A DNA stretch of 64,000 nt from Xanthomonas sacchari (GCF_024266585.1 NZ_CP100647.1:437001-501000), one strand, 5' to 3'; numbered from the stretch's first letter, positions 7,980 through 20,164 are shown. Notes: generated by a model from the sequence alone, not told the origin. Numbers and translations are program-made.

Positions 7980-10055
7980 ATGCACCAGCCCATTCTCGAC
8001 GCCCTGCGCCGCCAGGACACCGCCGACGCGCTGCGTCTCGCCCAGACCTGGGCCGCCGAGGCCGCCGACGACCCGCAGGCCCTGCGCTGGCTGGCGCTGG
8101 CGCAACAGCAGCACGGCGAGACGGCCGCGTCCCTGGACAGCATCGGCCGCGCGATCGCGCTGGCCCCGGAAGACGCCAGCCTGCACCTGCTGCGCGCCGG
8201 CATGCTGGTCAGCGCCAACGACCTGGCCCAGGCCGAGGACGCGCTGGCGCAGACCGCGGCGCTGGATCCCAACGAATTCCTCGCCTACGTGATGCGCGCG
8301 CACCTGGCGCTGGGCCGCGGCGACCTGGACGAAGTGGAGCGGCTCAGCCGCACCGCCGCGCGCCTGCAGCCGGAGCATCCGCAGTTGCTCGGCGTGGACG
8401 GCATGCTGGCGCTGCGCCGCGGCGACGCCGACCGCGCGCTGGCGCTGCTCGCGCGTGCCAGCAATGCCCTGCCGGACGATCCGCGCCTGCTCTACGCGCT
8501 GGGCTTCGCCTACCTGGACAAGCAGCACTTCGCCTTCGCCGAGACCGCGTTCCGCCGCGTCGCCGCGCTCACCCCGGGCACTGGCGCGGCGATGATGGCG
8601 CTGGTCGCGCAGTTGGCCTACCGCCAGGGCCGCCTGGACGACGCCCTCACCGCGCTGGAGACGGTGCTGGCCGATCCGGCCGGCGACACCCCCAACATGC
8701 GCCGGCTGGCCGGCGAATACGCCTTGCAGGCCGACCGCCCGGCCGAGGCGCTGGAGCACCTGCGCCGCACCCTGGCGGTGGCGCCGGACGATCGCCGCAC
8801 CCTGCATGCGGCGTTGATCGCCTGGCAGCGCCTGGGCACGATCGACGATGCCCGCGCCACCCTGGAAGCGGCGTTGGCCACCACCACCGACGCCCACGAC
8901 CTGTGGCTGGCGCGGCTGGCGCTGGAGCCGGTGGGCGGGCCGGAGGCGCGCGCGCTGATCGCGCGCTGGCAGGCGGCGATGCCGGCGCACGTGCCGGCGC
9001 TGGAAGCGCAGCTGCGCGTGCACGACATGGCCGGCGAGCGCGACCAGGGCGAGGCCGTGGCGCAGCGCATCGTGGCGCTGGAACCGGGCCGGCTCAGCGG
9101 CGAGGAACGCTTGGTCGAGGCGCTGCTGGAGCGCGGCGAGCACGATGCCGCGATCGACCACGTGCGCGGCCTGATGCAGCGCATGCCCGAACAGGACCGC
9201 ACCGTGGTGCGGCCGTGGCTGGCGGCGGTGCAGGATGCCGCCGGACGCCCGCAGGACGCGTTGGCGACCTGGGTGGCCTTCCAGCAGGAACAGTTGCCGC
9301 ACCGGCTGCCGCTGCCGCCGCTGGGCCAGGCCCCGGCGCAGTGGCCGGCGCTGGCCCCGATCGACCCGCAGAACCCGGCGCGGCCGCTGTTCGTGTGGGG
9401 CGCGCCGGGCAGCGGCGTGGAGCGGGTGATCGCGGTGATCGACGCGGCCAGCCCGGTGCTGCGCGGCGACCGTTTCGGCCCGCAGCCGCCGACCGACGGC
9501 CTGCAGCGCTTCCGCAGCGTCGAGGAACTGGACAGCGGTGCGCTGGACGGCGCGGCGCTGGTCGCCGAGTGGCGCGCGCAGCTGCCGGCACGCGGCGTCG
9601 CCGACGGCAACATCGTCGACTGGCTGCTGTGGTGGGACAACGCGCTGCTGCGCGCGCTGCGCCCGCACCTGCCGGAAGGACGGCTGCTGGTGGTGCTGCG
9701 CGACCCGCGCGACATGCTGCTGGACTGGCTGGCCAACGGCGCCCCGGCGCCGCTGGGCCTGGCCTCGCCGGAGACCGGCGCGCAGTGGCTGGCGGCGGTG
9801 CTGGCGCAGGTCGCCGACCTGCACGAGCAGGATCTGTATCCGCATCATCTGGTGCGCCTGGACGGCACCGAGCACGATCCGGCCGGCGTGGCGGCGGCGC
9901 TGGAGCAGGCGTTCGGCGTGCCGTTCCCGGCCATCGCCACGGTCGGCCCGCCGCGCCTGGCCGCCGGCCATTGGCGCGCCTATGCCGGCCCGCTGTCCGC
10001 CGCGTTCGCGCTGCTGACGCCGGTGGCGGTCCGCCTTGGCTACCCTGAAACCTGA
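7980..10055 (+). CDS. TPR-repeat protein with C-terminal sulfotransferase-like domain
   Basis: A 691-residue protein in two parts. Residues 1-~430 are tetratricopeptide helices (for example DALRLAQTWAAEAADDPQAL and later ALDPNEF, ALTPGTG units). The C-terminal ~230 residues look like a sulfotransferase: WGAPGSGVERVI fits the PAPS 5'-phosphosulfate loop and LRDPRDMLLDWL fits the 3'-phosphate region. TPR-sulfotransferase fusions are common in proteobacteria but their acceptors are largely unknown; cytosolic, since no signal peptide is seen. The start at 7980 lies just after the -10-like TACAAT. Confidence 0.8.
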   Translation: MHQPILDALRRQDTADALRLAQTWAAEAADDPQALRWLALAQQQHGETAASLDSIGRAIALAPEDASLHLLRAGMLVSANDLAQAEDALAQTAALDPNEFLAYVMRAHLALGRGDLDEVERLSRTAARLQPEHPQLLGVDGMLALRRGDADRALALLARASNALPDDPRLLYALGFAYLDKQHFAFAETAFRRVAALTPGTGAAMMALVAQLAYRQGRLDDALTALETVLADPAGDTPNMRRLAGEYALQADRPAEALEHLRRTLAVAPDDRRTLHAALIAWQRLGTIDDARATLEAALATTTDAHDLWLARLALEPVGGPEARALIARWQAAMPAHVPALEAQLRVHDMAGERDQGEAVAQRIVALEPGRLSGEERLVEALLERGEHDAAIDHVRGLMQRMPEQDRTVVRPWLAAVQDAAGRPQDALATWVAFQQEQLPHRLPLPPLGQAPAQWPALAPIDPQNPARPLFVWGAPGSGVERVIAVIDAASPVLRGDRFGPQPPTDGLQRFRSVEELDSGALDGAALVAEWRAQLPARGVADGNIVDWLLWWDNALLRALRPHLPEGRLLVVLRDPRDMLLDWLANGAPAPLGLASPETGAQWLAAVLAQVADLHEQDLYPHHLVRLDGTEHDPAGVAAALEQAFGVPFPAIATVGPPRLAAGHWRAYAGPLSAAFALLTPVAVRLGYPET

Positions 10056-10075
10056 TTTCCCACGGAGCTTCCCGC

Positions 10076-10687
10076 ATGCGTCTTCGCAGTGACAGCCTGC
10101 AGCCCGGCCACCCCATCCCGGCGACCTACGCGATGGGCCAGGCCGACGGCTTCGGCGGCAACCGCAACCCCCACCTGGCCTGGGACGCGGTGCCGGCCGG
10201 CACCCAATCCTTCGCCCTGCTGTGCGTCGATCCGGACGTGCCGACCGTGGCCGAGATGGTCGGCCGCGACGACGTCCAGATCCCGGTCGCGCAGCCGCGC
10301 ACCGAATTCGTGCATTGGGTGGCGGTGGACCTGCCGGCCGACCTGCGCGCGATCGCCGAGGGCAGCGCCAGCGACGGCGTGGTCGCCAAGGGCAAGCAGC
10401 ATCCGCCCGGCCTGGACGGTGCGCGGCAGGGACTGAACAGCTACACCGACTGGTTCGCCGGCGACGCGGCGATGGGCGGCGACTACTACGGCTACGACGG
10501 CCCGTACCCGCCGGCCAACGACCTGCGCGTGCATCGCTACTTCTTCCGCCTGTTCGCGCTGGACGTGGCGCGGCTGGACGTCCCGGCGCGTTTCACTTCG
10601 GCCGACGCCCTGCGCGCGATGCAGGGCCATGTGCTGGCCGAAGCCAGCCTGTACGGCACCTACAGCCTCAATCCAGCAGCGAAGTGA
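10076..10687 (+). CDS. YbhB/YbcL-family (PEBP-like) protein
   Basis: A 203-residue protein of the phosphatidylethanolamine-binding fold. Signs are the opening MRLRSDSLQPGHPIPATYAM, the CVDPDVP strand, FVHWVAVDLPAD, and GYDGPYPPANDLRVHRY, which form the conserved anion-binding pocket. Bacterial YbhB/YbcL proteins have no settled function. There is a SD-like CACGGAG before the ATG. It begins 20 bases after the TPR gene. Confidence 0.87.
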   Translation: MRLRSDSLQPGHPIPATYAMGQADGFGGNRNPHLAWDAVPAGTQSFALLCVDPDVPTVAEMVGRDDVQIPVAQPRTEFVHWVAVDLPADLRAIAEGSASDGVVAKGKQHPPGLDGARQGLNSYTDWFAGDAAMGGDYYGYDGPYPPANDLRVHRYFFRLFALDVARLDVPARFTSADALRAMQGHVLAEASLYGTYSLNPAAK

Positions 10688-11080
10688 GCCTGAGCCCCTC
10701 TCTCAAGGAGACAAGGGCGAAGCCGTAGCCCCTCTCCCACCGGGAGAGGGATTGGGGTGAGGGGCCGGAGCGCGCAGCGCCCACGTCGACCTGTCGCTGC
10801 GAGGCTTCGCCCGGACCCTCATCCGCCCCTGCGGGGCACCTTCTCCCGAGGGGAGAAGGGAAACGCCTAGCCCCTCTCCCCCGGGAGAGGGGTTGGGGTG
10901 AGGGTCCGGGCGCGCAGCGCCCACGTCGACCTGTCGCTGCGAGGCTTCGCCCGTACCCTCATCCGCCCCTGCGGGGCACCTTCTCCCGAGGGGAGAAGGG
11001 AAACGCCGTAGCCCCTCTCCCACCGGGAGAGGGGTTGGGGTGAGGGTCCGGCGCGCGCAGCGCCTCGCCGACTTAACCCC
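10688..11080. repeat. Tandem ~141-bp intergenic repeats (two full copies and a partial)
   Basis: Copy 1 starts at 10728, copy 2 at 10870 and a partial copy 3 at 11011, giving periods of 142 and 141 bases. Each copy opens with GCCCCTCTCC followed by its complement GGGAGAGGGG, runs through GGTTGGGGTGAGGGTCCG and AGCGCCCACGTCGACCTGTC, and ends with a second hairpin TTCTCCCGAGGGGAGAAGG. Copies 1 and 2 are nearly identical. The array lies between two converging genes (the YbhB-like gene and uppP), where its hairpins could end transcription from both sides. Confidence 0.85.
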
Positions 11081-11872
11081 TCACGCCGCCGGCAACCACA
11101 GCAGCAGCGCCGCGCCCAGCACGATGCGGTACACCGCGAAGGCGGTGAAGCGGTGCGACTTGATGTAGCCCAGCAGCCACTTCACCACCACGAAGCCGGT
11201 GACCATCGAGGCGACGAAGGCCAGCGCCACGTCGCCCCAGTTCTCGCTGCCCAGGCCGCCGTCCTTATACAGCTCCAGGAACGAGTACGCACTGGCCGCG
11301 AACATGGTCGGGATGCCGAGCAGGAAGGCGAACTCGGCCGCGGCCGAGCGCTTGCTCAGGCCCAGCAGCATCGCCAGGAAGATCGTCGCCGCCGACCGCG
11401 AGGTGCCGGGGAACACGCCGGCCACCACCTGCGCCAGGCCGACCGCGATGGCCACCGTCCAGGTCACCGTCTCGCGTTCGGGCAGGCGCGCGGCGAAGTA
11501 CTCGGCCACCAGCATCCACACGCCGCCGATCACCAGCGCCCAGGCCACCGGCTCCACATTGTCGGGCAACTGCCAGCCGGCCTTGCGCACCACCAGGCCG
11601 ACCACCGCGGTCACCAGAAAGGCCGCGCCCAGCTTGAACGCGTAGTCGCGGTTGGCGCGGTCGCCCAGGCCGGTGGCCAGGTCCCACAGGCGCTGCCGGA
11701 ACACCAGGGTGGTGGCCAGGATCGCGCCGGCCTGGATCACGATGTTGAAGAAGTCCGAACGGTGGCCGAGCCAGCGCTCGGCGATCAACAGGTGCCCGGT
11801 GCTGGAGATGGGCAGGAATTCGGTCAGGCCTTCGATGATGCCCAGCAGCAGGGCCGACAGCAGATCGCTCAT
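11081..11872 (-). CDS. uppP: Undecaprenyl-diphosphatase UppP (BacA)
   Basis: A 263-residue polytopic membrane protein, the normal UppP length. The first active-site motif [15 protein letters not shown] and the second, [10 protein letters not shown], are both intact; they hold the acidic, serine, histidine and arginine residues used to dephosphorylate undecaprenyl diphosphate. The enzyme recycles the lipid carrier for peptidoglycan and other surface polymers, and its loss or overexpression changes bacitracin sensitivity. The start [15 protein letters not shown] at 11872 is the family norm. It diverges from glnA; the glnA control sites lie in the shared gap. Confidence 0.95.
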   Translation of the reverse strand: MSDLLSALLLGIIEGLTEFLPISSTGHLLIAERWLGHRSDFFNIVIQAGAILATTLVFRQRLWDLATGLGDRANRDYAFKLGAAFLVTAVVGLVVRKAGWQLPDNVEPVAWALVIGGVWMLVAEYFAARLPERETVTWTVAIAVGLAQVVAGVFPGTSRSAATIFLAMLLGLSKRSAAAEFAFLLGIPTMFAASAYSFLELYKDGGLGSENWGDVALAFVASMVTGFVVVKWLLGYIKSHRFTAFAVYRIVLGAALLLWLPAA

Positions 11873-11931
11873 GGGGGAAGAGGGTCGCGTTTGGGGGAGG
11901 GGAAGCTGCGCAAGGATAGAGCATCCGCTTG

Positions 11932-11948
11932 CGCGCCATTTTGGTGCG
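11932..11948 (+). promoter_or_regulatory. NtrC-binding dyad 1 upstream of glnA
   Basis: The core GCGCC-ATTTT-GGTGC (11933-11947) matches the NtrC dyad TGCACC-N5-GGTGCA in 9 of 12 arm positions, with the correct 5-base spacer. Its centre lies about 127 bases before the transcription start predicted from the sigma-54 promoter, where enhancer sites normally sit. Confidence 0.55.
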
Positions 11949-11960
11949 TTCAGGCGTGAA

Positions 11961-11977
11961 TGCACCAGTAAAGTGCA
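11961..11977 (+). promoter_or_regulatory. NtrC-binding dyad 2 upstream of glnA
   Basis: TGCACC-AGTAA-AGTGCA matches the NtrC consensus TGCACC-N5-GGTGCA in 11 of 12 arm positions. It is centred near -98 relative to the predicted sigma-54 start and 29 bases from dyad 1, close to three helical turns, so the two could bind neighbouring NtrC dimers. A weaker third dyad, TGCATC-GTTCG-CGTGCA, lies at 11985-12001 (10 of 12). Confidence 0.7.
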
Positions 11978-12040
11978 GTGCAGTTGCATCGTTCGCGTGC
12001 ACGCTTCAGCAGAATCAAGGGCTTGTGAGTGCCACATGAT

Positions 12041-12056
12041 TGGCATGGCGATTGCT
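12041..12056 (+). promoter_or_regulatory. Sigma-54 promoter of glnA
   Basis: TGGCAT-GGCGA-TTGCT matches the sigma-54 consensus TGGCAC-N5-TTGCW. The essential GG (12042-12043) and GC (12054-12055) are the required 12 bases apart, placing the start of transcription near 12067 and leaving a ~29-base leader before the glnA ATG. Two or three NtrC dyads lie 70-130 bases upstream. Confidence 0.8.
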
Positions 12057-12095
12057 GATACTCGCCCACGCCCTTCACAACCCGAGGTTGCATCG

Positions 12096-14169
<2,074 letters not shown>

Positions 14170-14188
14170 CCCCACCTTGGAGCCCTTC

Positions 14189-15628
14189 ATGAAGACAGGT
14201 CTGTTCGCCGGGTGGAAAGCCCGGTTCTATGCGGTGTGCATGCTGATGCTGGTCAGCGCGATGTCGATCGGCGTGCCCGGCAAGGCCTTTGCCCAGGCCG
14301 AAGTCACCCCGGCGCCGACGCCGGATGTGGTCACCGAACAACTGACGCCGCCACCGGCGCCGGCCGCCGCGCCGGCAGCGGCCGCCGCCGCGCCGGTGGT
14401 GGACAAGGGCGACGTCGCCTGGATGCTCACCTCCACGCTGCTGGTGCTGCTGATGGTGGTGCCCGGCCTGGCGCTGTTCTACGGCGGCATGGTCCGCGCC
14501 AAGAACGTGCTGTCGGTGCTGATCCAGGTCGGCGTGGTGTTCTCGCTGATCGCGGTGCTGTGGGTGGTCTACGGCTACAGCCTGGCGTTCGCCGACGGCG
14601 GTCCGTTCATCGGCACGCTGCACAAGGCGCTGCTGGCCGGAGTCGACACCACCACGTTGGCCGACACCTTCTCCAAGGGCTTCAAGCTGCCGGAGTACGT
14701 GTTCGTCGCGTTCCAGCTGACCTTCGCCGGCATCACCGGCGCGCTGATCGTCGGCGCCTTCGCCGAGCGGGTGAAGTTCGCCGCGGTGCTGCTGTTCGTG
14801 GTCATCTGGTTCACCTTCGGCTACCTGCCGCTGGCGCACATGGTGTGGTCGGCCCCGGGCTTCCTGTTCGGCAAGGGCGCGCTGGACTTCGCCGGCGGCA
14901 CCGTGGTCCACATCAACGCCGGTGTCGCCGGCCTGGTCGGTTCCTACTTCGTCGGCAAGCGCCTGGGCTTCGGCCACAACGCGCTGAAGCCGCACAACGT
15001 GACCCTGACCTTCGTCGGCGCCTCGCTGCTGTGGGTGGGCTGGTTCGGCTTCAACGCCGGCTCGGCGCTGGAAGCCAACGCCACCGCGGCGCTGGCCTTC
15101 CTCAACACCCTGCTGGCCACCGCCGCGGCGGTGCTGGCCTGGTCGCTGACCGAGAAGGTGGTCAAGGGCAAGTCCTCGGCGCTGGGCGTGGCTTCGGGCA
15201 TGGTCGCCGGCCTGGTCGGCATCACCCCGGCCGCGGGGACCGTCGGACCGTTCGGTGCCATCGCCATCGGCGTGGCGGCCGGCGTGATCTGCGTGTGGGG
15301 CGTGACCGGGCTGAAGAAGCTGCTCAATGCCGACGACACCCTGGACGTGTTCGGCGTGCACGGCGTCGGCGGCATCGTCGGTGCGATCCTCACCGGCGTG
15401 TTCACCGACAAGGCGCTGGGCGGCATGGGCTATGCCGAGGGCGTGACCATGGGCCACCAGGTGGTAGTGCAGGCCGAAGGCGTGCTGATCACCGTCGGCT
15501 GGATCGGCGTGGTCTCGGTGGTCGGCTTCCTGATCGCCAAGCTGGTGTTCGGCCTGCGCGTGTCGGAAGACGCCGAGCGCGAGGGCCTGGACATCACCTC
15601 GCATGGCGAATCCGCCTACGAGTCCTGA
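14189..15628 (+). CDS. amtB: Ammonium transporter AmtB
   Basis: A 479-residue ammonium channel. A signal peptide (cleaved near AFAQA, about residue 32) and a Pro/Ala-rich linker precede about eleven membrane segments. Family signatures include FYGGMVRAKNVLS, FAGGTVVHINAG (pore histidine) and DVFGVHGVGGIVG (second pore histidine). AmtB conducts ammonium or ammonia into the cytoplasm and is blocked by its P-II partner when nitrogen is ample. It follows glnK by 19 bases, the classic pair. Confidence 0.96.
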   Translation: MKTGLFAGWKARFYAVCMLMLVSAMSIGVPGKAFAQAEVTPAPTPDVVTEQLTPPPAPAAAPAAAAAAPVVDKGDVAWMLTSTLLVLLMVVPGLALFYGGMVRAKNVLSVLIQVGVVFSLIAVLWVVYGYSLAFADGGPFIGTLHKALLAGVDTTTLADTFSKGFKLPEYVFVAFQLTFAGITGALIVGAFAERVKFAAVLLFVVIWFTFGYLPLAHMVWSAPGFLFGKGALDFAGGTVVHINAGVAGLVGSYFVGKRLGFGHNALKPHNVTLTFVGASLLWVGWFGFNAGSALEANATAALAFLNTLLATAAAVLAWSLTEKVVKGKSSALGVASGMVAGLVGITPAAGTVGPFGAIAIGVAAGVICVWGVTGLKKLLNADDTLDVFGVHGVGGIVGAILTGVFTDKALGGMGYAEGVTMGHQVVVQAEGVLITVGWIGVVSVVGFLIAKLVFGLRVSEDAEREGLDITSHGESAYES

Positions 15629-15636
15629 GGTTCGTC

Positions 15637-15664
15637 GGCCCGCGACGGCGGTCGCGGGCCTTGT
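15637..15664 (+). terminator. Rho-independent-like terminator after amtB
   Basis: A 10-base stem GGCCCGCGAC/GTCGCGGGCC with loop GGCG (15637-15660) is followed by TTGT, 8 bases after the amtB stop. The T-run is weak, but the placement fits termination before ntrB. A second strong hairpin, 12-base arms GCCGGCGCTTCC and its complement, lies at 15716-15744. Confidence 0.65.
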
Positions 15665-15939
15665 CGCAATGCGTGCGGCCGGTGCTGGTGGCCGGCCCAC
15701 GCGACCGCGGCTTTCGCCGGCGCTTCCTGGGGGGAAGCGCCGGCCATTCTCCAGCGATCGAGGTATTCCGCGTGGCCATTCGCCTCGCCACACCCCCCTG
15801 TTCCCGCAACACCGCGGTCTGCAGCGCGATCCAAGGCCAAGCAGCACTGTCCGCCGGCCCGGAGGCGGTCCCGCGCCGCGCCGGTGGCGGGATTGTGGTC
15901 CGCATCACGCGTCGCCGCCCCGTGCCGACCGCCAGGCTT

Positions 15940-15956
15940 TGCACTACATTGGTGCA
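15940..15956 (+). promoter_or_regulatory. NtrC-binding dyad abutting the ntrB start codon
   Basis: TGCACT-ACATT-GGTGCA matches the NtrC dyad in 11 of 12 arm positions (the sixth base is the tolerated pyrimidine) and ends at the base before the ATG of ntrB. Its middle, TACATT (15945-15950), is a plausible -10 hexamer, which would put the transcription start on or next to the ATG. The expected effect is repression of ntrBC by NtrC, as at the enterobacterial glnL promoter. Confidence 0.75.
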
Positions 15957-16994
15957 ATGGCCATGAACAGCACGCCGCCCCCGCTTTCCGCACTCGGTAC
16001 CCCGGTGGTCTGGGCCGATGCCGACGGCCGCCTGCGCGGCGCCAACCCCGCCTTCGCGCGCTGGCTCGGGGTCAGCGTACGGCGCCTGCTCGACCAGCCG
16101 CTGGCCTCGCTGGAAGTGCAGGGCGATGCGCTGGCGCGGTTCCTGCGCAACGACGAGCGCGACGTGCTGCGCCTGCACCGCATGGCCCTGGCCGTGCCCG
16201 GCGAGCCGCCGCGCTTCGCCGAGGGCTGGCTGTCGCGGCTGGACGACGGCGGCTGGCTGCTGGAAGCGCACCCGGTCGACGAGTTCCCCACGCTGGACCC
16301 GGCGCAGGCCCTGCCGAACGCGCTCAGCGCGGCACTGAAGGGCCTGGCCCACGAACTGCGCAATCCGCTGGCCGGGCTCAAGGGCGCGGCGCAGCTGCTG
16401 GCGCGACGCGCCCAGCACCGCGACGAGGACGAACGCGAACTGATCGAGCTGATCGGCGCGGAGATCGAGCGCCTCAACAGCCTGCTCGACCAACTGCTGT
16501 CGCCGGCGCCGGCGCGGCCGCACGCCATGCTCAACATCCATGCGGTGCTGGAGCGGGTCCTGCGCCTGGCCGAGAACGAAGGCGGCTGGTCGGTACGCCT
16601 GCAGCGCGACTACGACCCCAGCATTCCCGAATTCCTCGGCGATGCCGACCGCCTCACCCAGGCGGTATGGAACCTGGTGCGCAACGCGATCCAGGCCGGC
16701 GCCGCGCAGGTCACCCTGCGTACCCGGGTCGAGCACGGCCAGCGCATCCGCGACCGCGTGCATGCGCGCGGGCTGCGCCTGGAGATCGTCGACGACGGCC
16801 GCGGCGTGCCCGAGGAGCTGGCCGAACACCTGTTCCTGCCGCTGGTCAGCGGCCGCGCCGAAGGCAGTGGCCTGGGCCTGGCGCTGGCCCAGCAGGTGGC
16901 GCGCGAGCATGCCGGCTCGCTGACCTACCGCTCCCGCCCCGGCCACACCGTGTTCACCCTGCTGCTGCCGCAGAGCGCAGCGGATTCCGATTAG
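15957..16994 (+). CDS. ntrB: Nitrogen sensor histidine kinase NtrB (GlnL)
   Basis: A 345-residue soluble kinase: a PAS-like domain (about residues 10-110), a phosphoacceptor helix GLAHELRNPLAGLKGAAQLL with His132, and a catalytic ATPase domain with N box NLVRNAIQA, G1 DDGRGVP and G2 GSGLGLAL. It phosphorylates or dephosphorylates NtrC under P-II control. No Shine-Dalgarno precedes the ATG at 15957; the mRNA may be leaderless, or translation may begin at the ATG two codons on (15963). ntrC follows after 10 bases. Confidence 0.94.
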   Translation: MAMNSTPPPLSALGTPVVWADADGRLRGANPAFARWLGVSVRRLLDQPLASLEVQGDALARFLRNDERDVLRLHRMALAVPGEPPRFAEGWLSRLDDGGWLLEAHPVDEFPTLDPAQALPNALSAALKGLAHELRNPLAGLKGAAQLLARRAQHRDEDERELIELIGAEIERLNSLLDQLLSPAPARPHAMLNIHAVLERVLRLAENEGGWSVRLQRDYDPSIPEFLGDADRLTQAVWNLVRNAIQAGAAQVTLRTRVEHGQRIRDRVHARGLRLEIVDDGRGVPEELAEHLFLPLVSGRAEGSGLGLALAQQVAREHAGSLTYRSRPGHTVFTLLLPQSAADSD

Positions 16995-17004
16995 GAGCAC
17001 TGCG

Positions 17005-18429
<1,425 letters not shown>

Positions 18430-18434
18430 GGGGC

Positions 18435-18633
18435 GGGATTGGGGAGTCGGGATTGGGGATTCGCAACGGCGAGGTCCCTTGCGGGCGGGCGTCGCCCGCT
18501 GCATGAAACCCTTGCTGCGGTGTGCCTGACAGGGCATTGCGCCGAGCTACATGGCGTTACGCTTTCGCGAATCCCGGTTCTCAACAGCCGCAGGCTGGTC
18601 ATCCCCAATCCCCAATCCCCAATCCCCAATCCC
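18435..18633. repeat. Intergenic repeat element B, inverted diverged copy of element A
   Basis: The left end is GGGATTGGGGA twice (18435-18460); the right end has four CCCCAAT units in a row (18602-18631). Read on the minus strand, the right half (GGGATTGGGGATGACCAGCC then CCGGGATTCGCGAAAGC) aligns with the left half of element A at 5143. It occupies the gap between ntrC and the first sodC. Confidence 0.7.
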
Positions 18634-18712
18634 ACCCGACTAGACTGCACGCCGTGCGCCTTCATGAGGTCTGCACGGCTGCCCCTCTAATTTCGTCCTG
18701 ACACAGGAGTCG

Positions 18713-19294
18713 ATGTCGATGCGTTACGGATTGCCCCTCGCCGCGAGCGCCCTGCTGATGCTGGCCGCGTGCAGCAGCGCGCCGCCCAAGGCCCCGCCGC
18801 CGCCGCCCAAGGCGCCGCCGCTGTCCAGCGCCGGCACTGTGCAGCAGGCACAGGCCGTGCTGGCGCCGGCGTCCGGCAGCCTGGTCAGCGGCAAGCTTTC
18901 CCTGGTCGCCGCCCCCGGCGGCGTGCGTATCACCGGTACGCTCGGCGGCCTGCAACCCAACCGCAGCTTCGCCTTCCACGTGCACGAGCGCGGCGACTGC
19001 AGCGCGGCCGATGCCAGCAGCGCCGGCGGCCACTTCAATCCGCTCGGCGCGCCGCATGGCCGCGCCGGCAACGGCCCGCACCACGCCGGCGACATGGACA
19101 ACCTCACCGCCAATGCCGACGGCACCGCCCAGGTCGACGTGCTGTTGCGCGGCGTGGTGCTCGGCGGCGGCGCCGCCAACGACATCGTCGGCCGCGCACT
19201 GGTCGCGCATGCCGATCCGGACGACTACCGCAGCCAGCCGGCCGGCAACGCCGGCGCGCGCGTGGCCTGCGGCGTGATCCGCCCGCTGCGCTGA
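18713..19294 (+). CDS. sodC: Cu/Zn superoxide dismutase lipoprotein (first copy)
   Basis: The N-terminus is a lipoprotein signal ending LMLAACSSA, then a Pro/Lys-rich linker (PPPPPKAPP) and a SodC domain. Metal ligands are visible in FHVHERGDCS, GGHFNPLG, PHHAGDMDN and VAHADPDDY, and the disulfide cysteines in GDCS and VACGV. It dismutates superoxide in the periplasm. AGGAG lies just upstream; an ATG two codons on (18719) is an alternative start. A second sodC follows 78 bases later, the pair probably arising by duplication. Confidence 0.93.
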   Translation: MSMRYGLPLAASALLMLAACSSAPPKAPPPPPKAPPLSSAGTVQQAQAVLAPASGSLVSGKLSLVAAPGGVRITGTLGGLQPNRSFAFHVHERGDCSAADASSAGGHFNPLGAPHGRAGNGPHHAGDMDNLTANADGTAQVDVLLRGVVLGGGAANDIVGRALVAHADPDDYRSQPAGNAGARVACGVIRPLR

Positions 19295-19372
19295 CATCGC
19301 ATCGCTACTTCCGCCCGGGTCCGCCTGGGAGGTCCGTCCGCATCCTGCGGCTCTGTAATGAAGGAGAACCCC

Positions 19373-19999
19373 GTGCGTCGTACCCTTCCCAGTCTGCTGT
19401 TCCTGGCCACCACCCTGGCGCTGAGCGCCTGCAAGCGCGACGAACCGGCGGCCACGCCGGCGCCGACCCCCGAACCCGTCGCCGCACCCGCGGCCAGCGC
19501 GCCGCCGGCCGCCCCCAACGCCACCGGCAGTGCCAGCGCCTCGCTCAGCCCGACTCAGGGCAACGCGGTGGCCGGCGAGGTCAAGTTCACCACCGTCGAC
19601 GGCGCCGTGCACGTCACCGGCACCATCACCGGGCTCAAGCCCAACAGCGAGCACGGCTTCCACATCCATGAGTTCGGCGATTGCAGCGCGCCCGACGGCA
19701 GCAGCGCCGGCGGCCACTTCAACCCGGCCAAGACCGAGCACGGCCAGGTCGGCAGCGATCCGCACCACGGCGGCGACATGCCGAACCTCAAGGCCGACGC
19801 CGAGGGCAAGGCGACCATCGATGCGGCGGTGTCCAACAACGTCAACATCGGCAAGGGCGACGGCTTCGACATCCTCAACCACGCGGTGATCGTCCACGCC
19901 GACCCGGACGACTACAAGAGCCAGCCCACCGGCAACGCCGGCGGCCGCCTGGCCTGCGGCGTGATCAAGGGCGACGCGGCGGCTGCGCCGGCGCAGTAA
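19373..19999 (+). CDS. sodC: Cu/Zn superoxide dismutase lipoprotein (second copy)
   Basis: I start at the GTG at 19373 because AAGGAG sits 6 bases upstream; an in-frame ATG at 19358 would overlap that ribosome site. The product has a lipobox (LALSACKRD), a Pro/Ala-rich linker and a SodC domain with GFHIHEFGDCS, GGHFNPAK, PHHGGDMPN and IVHADPDDY, so all copper and zinc ligands are kept. It carries an insertion KGDGFDIL absent from the first copy. Both copies are outward lipoproteins, giving two layers of superoxide defence (inference). Confidence 0.93.
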   Translation: MRRTLPSLLFLATTLALSACKRDEPAATPAPTPEPVAAPAASAPPAAPNATGSASASLSPTQGNAVAGEVKFTTVDGAVHVTGTITGLKPNSEHGFHIHEFGDCSAPDGSSAGGHFNPAKTEHGQVGSDPHHGGDMPNLKADAEGKATIDAAVSNNVNIGKGDGFDILNHAVIVHADPDDYKSQPTGNAGGRLACGVIKGDAAAAPAQ

Positions 20000-20164
20000 G
20001 CGGGCGCGAATGCCGTCACGTCACGCTGCCGGCGTCCGCGTTGCGGGCGTCGGCACTGCGGGCCTTGGACGGCAACGTGCCCAAACGCTGCTGAGATCCG
20101 GGAACCGGCTTGAGGCGGGACAAATCGCGGTCCAATGACGCGTCGGCCGGCTCGCCCGTTGCGA

